In this document: one piece after another, positions 25,802 through 33,594 of the stretch
Numbering within the stretch: the stretch's first letter is position 1
Layout of the letters: each line of letters begins with the position of its first letter
Origin: JBBPZK01 sp965219175
GTDB taxonomy: Bacteria > Actinomycetota > Rubrobacteria > Rubrobacterales > Rubrobacteraceae
Length of the DNA: 64,000 bases
Direction of reading: 5' to 3'
Assembly (NCBI GenBank): GCA_965219175.1
Contig: CBDCNI010000001.1
Span: 496,001 to 560,000 of the forward strand
Notes under the pieces: model-generated
What the model saw: the letters and a program-made list of their open reading frames with translations, nothing else
Told to the model about the DNA's origin: nothing
Databases searched by the model: none
Translations under genes and position numbers: made by a program

Positions 25802-26227
25802 CTAACGCCGATAGTATCCGTCGGCTTGTACTTGCCGATAAGCTGGGGAGGAAGCCTTGATGAACACGAGTTGGCGAGCCCCAGTGTTGTTATACCAAAG
25901 GATCTTGGTCTGGCGAGGACGCAGATACCTTGTGTTTCCACGTGCTTGGCCGCTACCCGAATCGTACGCTTGGAAGTCTACTCTCTTGCCACCCGAGTAG
26001 TTGAGTTGGACTTTTAGGTAGCGTCCTCGACCCACATAGACCGTAGGACCGCATGTTCTACCGCCTAAGGTTGGTACAGTGCATCTGAAATGCGTGGCGT
26101 ACCGTACATTAATGACCTGTGCGTTGGCAGTCGATTTCTGGGAAGGTATCTGCATGATCGTTACCATTACAAGCAAGGCTAGGATCACCCCCACAGCCAA
26201 AATCCATAATCTTGATCTCAACGCCAT
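25802..26227 (-). CDS. small exported hypothetical protein
   Basis: A 141-residue protein with an N-terminal hydrophobic segment (residues 6-27) acting as signal or anchor. The rest is rich in Tyr, Arg and Gly with two cysteines (FRCTVP and GRTCGPTVYV) spaced for a disulfide. A compact beta-sandwich is plausible, but no family was recognised. ATG start with GGGGAAG site. The gene is bracketed by two copies of the 13-mer CTCGTGCTGAAGC, which hints at insertion. Confidence 0.6.
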   Translation of the reverse strand: MALRSRLWILAVGVILALLVMVTIMQIPSQKSTANAQVINVRYATHFRCTVPTLGGRTCGPTVYVGRGRYLKVQLNYSGGKRVDFQAYDSGSGQARGNTRYLRPRQTKILWYNNTGARQLVFIKASSPAYRQVQADGYYRR

Positions 26228-26326
26228 TTTCTTCCCCTTTCCTTAAACACCAGTATCAAACTCGTGCTGAAGCGTACGTCCAACTCTAAGTTCTGTCTAC
26301 GAAAACGTGGACAAGAAAGTTATCCA

Positions 26327-26341
26327 GACAAAAATTTTGTC
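26327..26341. promoter_or_regulatory. 15-bp AT-rich palindrome GACAAAA-A-TTTTGTC
   Basis: A perfect 7-bp inverted repeat with one central base, 100 bp upstream of the gene at 26227 (minus) and just past the end of the LuxR-type regulator gene. A candidate binding site with no further support. Confidence 0.3.
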
Positions 26342-26367
26342 CGTTCTTGCAGTGCCTCTGCGGGATT

Positions 26368-27396
26368 CTAGTAATGTGGGGGAGTAGTGAGCCCGAGTTC
26401 GATTGACCGATGCACCGCTTCTCTCCGACTTCCGACTCCGAGTTTGCAGAGAATATGTCGCACTTCCAACTTGACGGTGCCCAAGCTATAGGCTAATTCT
26501 TTTGATATCTGCTGGTTCTTCTGCCCACCTGCGATTCTGCGTAGGATCTCCATCTCACGAGATGTAAGCGAGTCAGGGACGATTTGTTTGAGCTTCCGAA
26601 CTGTAATATCCTCGGCCACGCAGATGAGGAAGTTTGGATCACCCGAGACTTGGCACACGAGAGAGACAGAGAGGTTGACCCATATCCGTGAGCCATCTTT
26701 CCTAATGTAGCGTCTCTCCACGGAGTAGGGACCGAGACCTCCCCCCAGCACCCGGCGGAAGCGGTCGATACTGTCCTGCCGATCCCCGGAGGATGTCATG
26801 TCCAAGAAGCTAATCCCGACTAACTCCTCGTGGGAGTATCCGGAGATCTCGCAGAGCTTATCGTTCACTCTCAGCCATCTTCCGTCGGGGGTAACGTGAG
26901 CCATGCCCACTCCCGCTGACTCGAAGGTCCTCCTGAAGAGTTCCTCACTCCTGCTCAGCTCCTCCTCCACCCGCTTACGTTCAGTGATGTCGAGCAAGAT
27001 CCCCTGCCAGACCACTCCAGCTCCACCTTCTACCTCTACCCGCGCTGCTTTGTCGTGTACCCACATCTCGCGACCGTCGCGGGAGACGAGCCGGTACTCT
27101 ATATCGAAGAGCTCACCGGTGATTCGTGCGTGATTCGCCTCGGCCAGGGCACGCTCGCGGTCTTCGGGGTGGAGCAGCTTCACCCACAGATCAGGGTCGG
27201 CCAACCACTCCTCCTGAGTGTAGCCGAGCATCTCTTCTACCTGCGGGCTCATGTACAGGGCGGAGCTCGCCTCGTCGTCAGCGTCCACGTAGATGACCGC
27301 CGGAATCTGCTCCACGAGTGCCTCATACATCGCACTGGTTTCTCGGAACTTCCAATGGAGGGCTCCGTCTTGCAGCCCGGCGCTCGACTGATTCAA
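26368..27396 (-). CDS. PAS-PAS-LuxR type HTH regulator
   Basis: A 342-residue sensor-regulator. PAS domain 1 spans about residues 22-140 (MSPQVEEMLGYTQEEWLADP, ending GILLDITERKRVEEEL). PAS domain 2 spans about 147-270 (VNDKLCEISGYSHEELVGIS, ending VAEDITVRKLK). A LuxR/GerE helix-turn-helix follows (DSLTSREMEILRRIAGGQKN, LAYSLGTVKLEVRHILCKLG). No kinase or receiver domain, so it is a one-component regulator. It starts at TTG with a GGAGGTGC site that directly follows a c-di-GMP-I riboswitch, so its expression should respond to c-di-GMP. Confidence 0.88.
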   Translation of the reverse strand: MNQSSAGLQDGALHWKFRETSAMYEALVEQIPAVIYVDADDEASSALYMSPQVEEMLGYTQEEWLADPDLWVKLLHPEDRERALAEANHARITGELFDIEYRLVSRDGREMWVHDKAARVEVEGGAGVVWQGILLDITERKRVEEELSRSEELFRRTFESAGVGMAHVTPDGRWLRVNDKLCEISGYSHEELVGISFLDMTSSGDRQDSIDRFRRVLGGGLGPYSVERRYIRKDGSRIWVNLSVSLVCQVSGDPNFLICVAEDITVRKLKQIVPDSLTSREMEILRRIAGGQKNQQISKELAYSLGTVKLEVRHILCKLGVGSRREAVHRSIELGLTTPPHY

Positions 27397-27411
27397 CTCT
27401 TTTGCACCTCC

Positions 27412-27492
27412 TTGACAGCCCGGCTACCTCTCCGTAAAAAGAGGCCCGTGGTTTTGCGTTCACCCGCCTCACGACGGGGTTGCCTTTATCGA
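27412..27492 (-). promoter_or_regulatory. c-di-GMP-I (GEMM) riboswitch
   Basis: On the minus strand, AAAGGCAACC is followed by GGTGAACGCAAAACCACGGG and then GTAGCCGGGCTGTC. These match the conserved core of the GEMM-I aptamer (the ACGCAAA-CCACGGG block, the 5' GGCAAACC-like segment and the receptor GCCGGG). The ribosome site of the PAS-LuxR gene begins 2-3 nt after the aptamer, so translational control is likely. The assignment is by motif recognition, not by covariance scoring. Confidence 0.78.
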
Positions 27493-27669
27493 GGTGCCTT
27501 TGAGAGTCTAATGTCCCGATTCCCAACGGAACCTCCGTGTCTCACGCAGCATGATAAATGCGTAGCAAAACCGAGTCAAATACGACGAAGAAGCGCAGGA
27601 GGAGAACAAATTTGATTTCCGAGAATAGTAGGTGTCGGCAGCCTGGAGAAGGCTTTCCAGAACAGGAGG

Positions 27670-28782
27670 TCAGCTCTCGTCGGAGGATTGCTTCTCGGCC
27701 GCATCACCGTCGCTGCCGGCGAGCGAGACACTCCAACGCTCCTCGAATCGTCCCACTCTCCACACCAGGTATGAGAGGGTCCATGCACAAACGAACATCC
27801 CGACGACCAGGTAACCCAGGTAGCCAAAGTCAAGGTTCCGCATGAAACCAAGCACGCCTCCTCCAAGATCCAGGCTAGAAGTAGAGACCTGAAAGAGCTC
27901 GACGGTTCCAATGAAAAGGGCCACCGCCACGGAGATGCCCGTCACGGTGAGGTTGTAGTAGACCTTTCGGATGGGGTTCGAGAAGGCCCAGTCGTAAGCC
28001 TGGGCCATGAAAGCTCCGTCGGCCGTGTCCATCAGGCACATCCCGGAAGCAAACAGGAGTGGCAGCACCATGATACCAACCACCGGCACCCCGCTCGAGG
28101 CGGCCCCGGCGGACACGGCGAGCAATGCTATCTCCGACGCGGTGTCGAAGCCGAGTCCGAAAAGCAGCCCCAGCGGGTACATCTGCCAACTGCTCTTGAT
28201 GGAGGTGAACAACCGGCCGAAGAACCTGTTGGCGAAGCCGCGGCTCATGAGCTGTTCCTCCAGCTTCTCGGCGTCGTGGTTACCGCGCCGCATCTCCCTG
28301 AAGATACGGTAAATGCCGACCAGGACGACGAGGTTCAGGATGCCGATCAAGTACAAAAATAGCCCCGAGACCATGGTGCTAATGACGCCCCCTATACTCT
28401 GCAAAACTGGTAGCTCCTCCTTGCGGGCCGCGCTCGTGGCGAACGCCAGGATCAGCGCCATCAGCGCGACAATCGTGGAGTGGCCCAAGGAGAAAAAGAA
28501 CCCGACGCCCACGCGTTTTTGGCCCTCCTGGAGGAGCTTCCTGGTGGTGTTGTCTATGGCGGCGATGTGGTCCGCGTCGAAGGCGTGCCGCAAGCCCAAG
28601 GTGTAGGCCAGTAGGCCCAGCCCCAGCATCCTGGGATGCTCTGGAGCCACGAAGAGAAGGAGGAGACCCCACCCGAAAAGGTGCATGAGGCTCACCACCC
28701 CGAACATGGAGGCGAGCCTGATCCTCGATGAACCTCCACCGCTGCCCGCGATCCTCGCCATCAAGCCATCGCCCGTGAGCAA
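27670..28782 (-). CDS. NiCoT family nickel/cobalt transporter
   Basis: About 370 residues with eight hydrophobic helices. The signature in helix 2, LRHAFDADHIAAIDNTTRKL, holds the HxxxxDH metal motif of NiCoT permeases, and GLGFDTASEIALLA and LFASGMCLMDTADGAFMAQAYDWAF are the other two family motifs. It imports Ni2+ or Co2+. A cobalamin riboswitch in its leader indicates that cobalt for B12 synthesis is the relevant cargo. TTG 28782 is taken as start; ATG 28761 is also possible. Confidence 0.93.
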   Translation of the reverse strand: MLTGDGLMARIAGSGGGSSRIRLASMFGVVSLMHLFGWGLLLLFVAPEHPRMLGLGLLAYTLGLRHAFDADHIAAIDNTTRKLLQEGQKRVGVGFFFSLGHSTIVALMALILAFATSAARKEELPVLQSIGGVISTMVSGLFLYLIGILNLVVLVGIYRIFREMRRGNHDAEKLEEQLMSRGFANRFFGRLFTSIKSSWQMYPLGLLFGLGFDTASEIALLAVSAGAASSGVPVVGIMVLPLLFASGMCLMDTADGAFMAQAYDWAFSNPIRKVYYNLTVTGISVAVALFIGTVELFQVSTSSLDLGGGVLGFMRNLDFGYLGYLVVGMFVCAWTLSYLVWRVGRFEERWSVSLAGSDGDAAEKQSSDES

Positions 28783-28904
28783 GAGAAGGGAATGGCCTCC
28801 GAGCGGTGCCTGTCCGCGCGTCCGGCTTCGCGTCCAGCTGGATGTATGGCGGCTGCTTCCATCACGATACCTCCTCGGGATCCTCGTCCCGGTTGGGTTC
28901 TCTC

Positions 28905-29085
28905 ATGGACGACAGGCCAGTATCCTGGCTTCCGGATCTTCGCGAAGCTCCCCTTGGGCCTTCCCATCCCAGCGGATAGTGGCCTTCAAGCTCTCTTGGG
29001 GTTCGCTCCCCGGTTACAGTGGCGGGACCGCGCCGGACTCTAACCGGCTTCCTGGGACCCCGTCGTCCTCATCTCGTGTCCGGTA
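28905..29085 (-). promoter_or_regulatory. cobalamin riboswitch
   Basis: The minus strand contains GCGGTCCCGCCACTGTAACC (the B12-box core) and, about 100 nt later, AAGCCAGGATACTGGCCTGT, both hallmarks of the cobalamin aptamer. It precedes the NiCoT gene by about 120 nt. B12 binding would reduce expression of the metal importer. Confidence 0.93.
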
Positions 29086-29207
29086 GCATAGTAGACCGGG
29101 CTTTGGTCAACTCCTCCCGGTTCACTCGGGTGGCTCCGTGATTCCAGGAGAAGCTCGTACTACAATGAACTACTTCTACGTGCTGATGATTTCGTGAGGA
29201 GCAGCTC

Positions 29208-29903
29208 TTGAAGAACAGCCCTTTGAGGTCTCCGAGGATGTTGCTGGTCTTGATCGTGGCGGCCTCCATCGTCGTGGCAGCCCTTCTCGTGGTGTTGAGC
29301 CAGCTCGGCGGCGGGACCAGAGGCTCAAGCTCCGGAGGAGACGTCGGCGAACTCTACTCCGGTATCCCCCAGAGCGGCGCCACCCTCGGTAAGAGCGGTG
29401 CTCCCGTGACGGTCTACCTCTACGAGGACTTTCAGTGCCCTTATTGCGGGCAGTTCAGCCGCCAGACGTTCCCGAAGCTCGTGAAAAACCAAGTGAGGAG
29501 CGGCAAAGTGAAGATGGTCTCAGAACCCCTGGCGTTCCTCGGCCCCGACTCCCAAAAAGCCGCCACGGCGGCACTCGCGGCCGGCAAGCAGAATCACTAC
29601 TGGCCCTACTATTCCCTGCTCTTTGAGAACCAGGAGCAAGAGAACTCCGGCTACGTAACCGACGACTTCCTAAAGGGTCTTGCCCAGAAAACCCCGGGGC
29701 TCGACGTAAACAAGTGGGATGACGAGCGTACGGGCGGCTCGTTTGACTCCGAGCTACAAGCGGCCCAATCCAAGGCCGTCTCCAGCAAGGTCGACTCCAC
29801 GCCCACCCTCGTCGTCATCGGCCCCAAGGGCGAAAAGAAGCTCGTGGGGCTTAGAAGCTACGGTCAGATATCCTCCGCCATAGAGCAGGTAAATGGCTCT
29901 TAA
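29208..29903 (+). CDS. membrane-anchored DsbA-like thiol oxidoreductase
   Basis: A 231-residue protein. Residues 12-31 are an N-terminal membrane anchor or signal, and the thioredoxin-like domain begins near residue 63. The active site is C77-P-Y-C80 in YEDFQCPYCGQFSRQ, with the cis-proline loop STPTLVVIG near the end. It should oxidise thiols in exported proteins. Its stop overlaps the start of a VKOR-family gene, its expected re-oxidation partner. TTG start after AGGAGCAG. Confidence 0.9.
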   Translation: MKNSPLRSPRMLLVLIVAASIVVAALLVVLSQLGGGTRGSSSGGDVGELYSGIPQSGATLGKSGAPVTVYLYEDFQCPYCGQFSRQTFPKLVKNQVRSGKVKMVSEPLAFLGPDSQKAATAALAAGKQNHYWPYYSLLFENQEQENSGYVTDDFLKGLAQKTPGLDVNKWDDERTGGSFDSELQAAQSKAVSSKVDSTPTLVVIGPKGEKKLVGLRSYGQISSAIEQVNGS

Positions 29904-30342
29904 GGCACACAACAATACGTTCACCCCCTTCGTGCGGGTGGTGCTCGGGGTGCTCTCGGGGGTTGGACTGCTCATCAGCGCCTACCTTACCTGGGTCCAC
30001 TTCGCCGGGTTGGCACCGGTCTGCGCCGGGGGCAGCCACGGGTGCGAAACGGTACAGTCCAGCCGCTACGCCGCGGTCTTGGGAGTGCCGGTGGCGGTGC
30101 TGGGGCTCGTGGGCTACGCGGGCCTGCTCCTGTGCGCCACGGCGCCGCGAGGAGAAAGCGGCGTCTACCTCGGGTTCATGATCTCCCTCATTGGAACGCT
30201 CTTCAGTGCCTACCTGACATACCTGGAAGTGTTCGTCATCCACGCCCTCTGCCAATGGTGTCTGGCGAGCGCGGTCGTCATGGTGGCGGCTCTCATCTGC
30301 ACGACCCTCGGAGTCTTGAGTTTGGTGAACAAGGAGCCATAA
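29893..30342 (+). CDS. vitamin K epoxide reductase (VKOR) family protein
   Basis: A 149-residue membrane protein with four to five helices. The redox motif C120-Q-W-C123 lies at the end of a helix and the shuttle cysteines C44 and C51 lie in the first extracellular loop, matching bacterial VKOR. The protein takes electrons from DsbA-like partners and passes them to menaquinone, replacing DsbB in Actinobacteria. It overlaps the DsbA-like gene by 11 bp. Confidence 0.9.
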   Translation: MALKAHNNTFTPFVRVVLGVLSGVGLLISAYLTWVHFAGLAPVCAGGSHGCETVQSSRYAAVLGVPVAVLGLVGYAGLLLCATAPRGESGVYLGFMISLIGTLFSAYLTYLEVFVIHALCQWCLASAVVMVAALICTTLGVLSLVNKEP

Positions 30343-30821
30343 CGCCCCGTCCGGCTCCAACCGTCCCGGTCGCTATTGGATATCCACCTCTGATGCCGCC
30401 GATGGCACGGCCACGAGTTGCCAGGCTTTCCGGTACCAAGTTGTTCAAGGCCGCAGAGACAGGTTTCCGAGAACGAAAGTTTGCGGTAATCCAGTTTTCT
30501 GCATGGATATGGGGATCTCGGAGGAATAACAAAAGCGCAACAGAGTTCCCGGAACCTTTTTCGGGTATTTCCAGAGCGCAGAAGAGCCCGAAATAGAGCT
30601 TGTCGTTACCTGGCTTTGTGCCTGCTTGGAACTCTGGCTGTATAATTACTCACTCATGGTGAATGTTTTGGCGCTATGGCAGAGCGTATGATTGCCGGGC
30701 TGGTTCCCGCCTGTTCTGGCTCGTTTTACGTTCCGCTCCCTCTTAGACCGGCCGAACCGGGGCCCGCTCCTTCCGGCTCCTTTTGAAAACCGCCGTCGTC
30801 TTGTTGTAGACTCCCGACCTT
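30343..30821. other. non-coding stretch with candidate promoters
   Basis: No supportable gene in 479 bp. A TATAAT at 30641-30646 is followed 9 nt later by an ATG opening an 11-codon frame (30656-30691), a possible leaderless short peptide. The second promoter, for the lipoprotein gene, is listed separately. The remainder shows nothing recognisable. Confidence 0.5.
30783..30812 (+). promoter_or_regulatory. promoter of the lipoprotein gene at 30822
   Basis: TTGAAA (30783-30788) and TAGACT (30807-30812) are spaced 18 bp. The ATG follows 9 nt after the -10 with no ribosome site, suggesting a leaderless or near-leaderless transcript. Confidence 0.55.
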
Positions 30822-31541
30822 ATGCAGCGTCAGGTCTACAAGACAACAATTCTTATCGTGCTAGGTGTCTTCGTGCTCGCCGGATGCTCCTCGAGGTCTA
30901 ACGGAGCAGCCACTAACGCCGGTGGCAACGAGGGTGGCGCCCAGACTCAGAAGACGACCTCCGGCGCGAAGTCAGTTGCCGGGACCGCCACGGGCACTAC
31001 CGCCGGCAATACGATGGGGAGTTCCACGGAGAAGGCCCAGGGCCAAACCGGGTTCCCGAAGGTGGCTGCTGGTACGGAGCCTGTTTCTGCGTTCACCGGG
31101 TTGTCGAAAGCCGGCCCGGCCGCCAAAGGTTGGGAGAAAGACGCGAAGCTCTACGCCATAGCCAGCGTCGTCCCGAAAGTAGACGCAGAGGGCCGTGGAC
31201 CAGCCTGGCTCTACACTTATATCTCGGCTTCGGCGGGTGCTGTTAAAAGCATCATGGTGGATGGAGGAAAGGTGAAATCTCTGCCGGACCAGAGCGTGCC
31301 GCAGCAGAGTGTGGACCTCCTCGAACGGAAAGCGCTTCCGTCGTCCGGCAAGCTAATAGACAGTCCGGAAGCGATGAAGAAATCAAACAGGGTAAGGAAA
31401 TTCCTGAAAAAGAACCCTGGGGCCAAGTCCTCCGCCGGGCTAGACTCGACCTCCACGCCGAAACCTGTTTGGATCCTCGCAACCGTCAAAGGTGACCAGC
31501 GGATAGAAGAGAGGATTCCCGCCACCTCCGGCGGCTCTTAA
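30822..31541 (+). CDS. hypothetical lipoprotein
   Basis: A 239-residue exported protein. The N-terminal hydrophobic segment ends in the lipobox VLAGC at about residue 22. Residues 24-85 are a low-complexity Ser/Thr/Gly linker containing GTTAGNTMGSSTEKAQGQT, very similar to the linker of the lipoprotein at 15497. The C-terminal half is a small mixed alpha/beta domain (KLYAIASVVPKVD, GPAWLYTYISASAGAVKSI) with no recognised family. Confidence 0.65.
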   Translation: MQRQVYKTTILIVLGVFVLAGCSSRSNGAATNAGGNEGGAQTQKTTSGAKSVAGTATGTTAGNTMGSSTEKAQGQTGFPKVAAGTEPVSAFTGLSKAGPAAKGWEKDAKLYAIASVVPKVDAEGRGPAWLYTYISASAGAVKSIMVDGGKVKSLPDQSVPQQSVDLLERKALPSSGKLIDSPEAMKKSNRVRKFLKKNPGAKSSAGLDSTSTPKPVWILATVKGDQRIEERIPATSGGS

Positions 31542-31553
31542 AACTTCCGGCCT

Positions 31554-31841
31554 CTACAACCCGTAATGCTCACGAAGCCCCTCGTCGAACTCCGCTGAAT
31601 AGTCCTCCATCTTCGGCGCTGACTCTATAGTCTCCCTGTCGTAAGGAACGGAGACGCTGTCCTCCTCGGCGTCCACCTTCATTCCATCGGCAGGAACCGT
31701 CCGGCCGCCGACCACCAGATACTTCAGGATGTCACTCGGCGCGTCGTAGACCGTACTCTCTATCTCCCCGACCTCCTCGCGGGAAACGTCGTAGAGCTTG
31801 TAGCCTTCCAGCTCAGTGTAGGGATTGTTTGGCTCTTCCAT
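31554..31841 (-). CDS. PRC-barrel-like domain protein
   Basis: A 95-residue acidic protein. ELEGYKLYDVSREEVGEIE, then DILKYLVVGGRTVPADGM and DSVSVPYDRETIESAP, follows the strand order of PRC-barrel domains. A short helical tail comes after. Such proteins occur in stress-related and photosynthetic contexts. ATG start with CGGAGG site. It is convergent with the lipoprotein gene (12 bp apart) and divergent from the pspA operon. Confidence 0.65.
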   Translation of the reverse strand: MEEPNNPYTELEGYKLYDVSREEVGEIESTVYDAPSDILKYLVVGGRTVPADGMKVDAEEDSVSVPYDRETIESAPKMEDYSAEFDEGLREHYGL

Positions 31842-31971
31842 GACTCGACCTCCGGTAATGAGAGTGCCTCGATATCTACATCATATTCCGTCGCTTACAG
31901 AAGGACCAGCCGCTGCAGTGACCTTCACCAAAGCGCCCGTTGAAACTTCGGTCGGAGGGCGCACGTACCGA

Positions 31972-31980
31972 TGTTATAAT
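31972..31980 (+). promoter_or_regulatory. extended -10 promoter of the pspA operon
   Basis: TGTTATAAT is a perfect extended -10 (TGnTATAAT) located 47 bp upstream of the pspA ATG. No clear -35 was seen, which extended -10 promoters can tolerate. Confidence 0.6.
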
Positions 31981-32027
31981 TAGAAGCTGTGATTCCGAGG
32001 TGTTCAACGTTTGGGAGTGCGACTTAG

Positions 32028-32798
32028 ATGGGCAGGTTTACCAGGGCGATCAGGGGTTTTTTCGGACGGTTTCTGTCGGGGGTAGAGCAGCGCAACCCCG
32101 AGATCCTGTTGGAGAACGCGGTTCAGGACGAGTTGGACAACTTGAAGAAGCTCCAGGTCGCGGCGGCCCGCACGATGGCTTACGAGAAGATGCTCGCCAA
32201 TGACGCGACCACCAAGCAGAAGCTCGTCTCCGCCAGGGAGCGCCAGGCTAAAGAACTCGCCTCTCGCGGCCAGCGGGAGACGGCCGTCCAGCTTATCCAG
32301 CAGAAGCAGGAGGCTCAAGAGAGCTTGACGGAGATAGAGGGCAGGCTGGAGGAAGCCCGGCAGAATTCCCAGGAGATGGAGCGTGCTTTCCGAGATCAGG
32401 AACGCCGTTACAACGAGATAGTGCGAGAGCGGGCGTCTCTTATGGAGGAGAGCCAGCGGGCACGGGCGCTCCGCACCGCCAACGACGCCCGCGCCAACAT
32501 CTCCCTGAGCGACTCTTCCCGCGACCTCGACAAAGCCCGTCAGGCCATCCGGCAGGCATCCTACGAAGCGCAGGCCGTCGGAGAGCTGGGTGTTAGCGAC
32601 ACCGAACGAGAGATAGCCGCCGCCGAGGTCGACCTAAAACGTCTCGACGCCGAGCGGGAGCTCGAAGAGATGGAAGTGCAGATGGGCCTGGGCTCCGGCG
32701 GGCAGATCGAAGGTTCCGACGGAGAGGGCTCCGGTGCCGGGAACCTGGAAGAGGAGATCGACCAACTGAACGAGAGCGAAGAAGAGCCGCGTGGGTAG
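32028..32798 (+). CDS. pspA: PspA/IM30 family envelope stress protein
   Basis: A 256-residue protein, mostly long coiled coil as in PspA/Vipp1. It starts with an amphipathic helix (MGRFTRAIRGFFGRFLSG), followed by NPEILLENAVQDELDNLKKL and heptad-rich helices up to residue ~215. The acidic, Gly/Ser-rich end (from residue ~220) is an extension beyond the usual core. PspA proteins assemble on the inner membrane during envelope stress. It begins a five-gene overlapping operon with a J-domain protein. Confidence 0.85.
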   Translation: MGRFTRAIRGFFGRFLSGVEQRNPEILLENAVQDELDNLKKLQVAAARTMAYEKMLANDATTKQKLVSARERQAKELASRGQRETAVQLIQQKQEAQESLTEIEGRLEEARQNSQEMERAFRDQERRYNEIVRERASLMEESQRARALRTANDARANISLSDSSRDLDKARQAIRQASYEAQAVGELGVSDTEREIAAAEVDLKRLDAERELEEMEVQMGLGSGGQIEGSDGEGSGAGNLEEEIDQLNESEEEPRG

Positions 32799-33594
32799 CC
32801 TCGCCACCAGGAACGGACAGCGGCGGGATTTGAAGGGTTCTTTGGTGCGCCTGGTCCCTTTCGGTTCTCTAGCGGGTCTCGGAGCGCTGGCGGCGGTGGG
32901 CCATGAATATTTCTTGGCGGCTGCGCTCGGTGGCGGGGCCGTATGGACGGGGCGTAGGATCTTCGATCGGCGCGGGAACGAGCGCCGGGAGTTGTCGCGT
33001 CGGGCGCGGGAGAACGTGAAGGCGCTCTCTAGGGTGGCCCGCGAGGACCGGACGGCGGGGTCGCAGATGAAGCGGCTGGCCGCGCTCCAGAATGGTCTCA
33101 TAGAGAGTTGGGAGCTCTTGCCGGAGGAGTACCGGCCGCTCATAACCGAGGACATGTTTACCATCCTGAACGAAGTAGAGGGGACCATATTCCTGGCGAA
33201 GCGGAGGGCGGCGCTCCGGCGTCACGTTCAGAGCCTCAACCGGCGGGAGGTATCTCGCCGCATAAAGGGGCTCGTGAAGGACCTGGCCGGGCTGGAGGCG
33301 GGCTCTCCGCTTCGGGCGCCGTTTGAGAGCGCTCTGGCCGGGAGGCGCGAGGAGTTAGCCGGGTTCGACGAGATACTCGCCGGGATCAGCGTTATAAACG
33401 CCCAGCTCGAAAGCGCCGAGAGCATGCTGGGGAGCCTGCGCGGCGAGCTACTAGGGTTGGATACGAGCCTCGCGCCTCGGGCGCTCGATTCCGGGCTCAC
33501 GCGGCTCAAGGAGAAAGTGGGATACTTCCGGCGGAGCATGGACGAAGTGACCAGGAACATGGATACCACGGTGGAGGAGTTGTCCGCGCGATGA
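32791..33594 (+). CDS. membrane and coiled-coil protein of the psp operon
   Basis: A 267-residue protein of unknown family. Residues 12-45 contain one or two hydrophobic segments (LVRLVPFGSLAGLGALAAVG, FLAAALGGGAVW), then long charged helices with coiled-coil periodicity run to the end. The GTG start overlaps pspA by 8 bp and the end overlaps the next start by 4 bp. By position it resembles the membrane partner of PspA in mycobacteria (Rv2743c). That analogy is inference. Confidence 0.65.
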   Translation: MGSLATRNGQRRDLKGSLVRLVPFGSLAGLGALAAVGHEYFLAAALGGGAVWTGRRIFDRRGNERRELSRRARENVKALSRVAREDRTAGSQMKRLAALQNGLIESWELLPEEYRPLITEDMFTILNEVEGTIFLAKRRAALRRHVQSLNRREVSRRIKGLVKDLAGLEAGSPLRAPFESALAGRREELAGFDEILAGISVINAQLESAESMLGSLRGELLGLDTSLAPRALDSGLTRLKEKVGYFRRSMDEVTRNMDTTVEELSAR

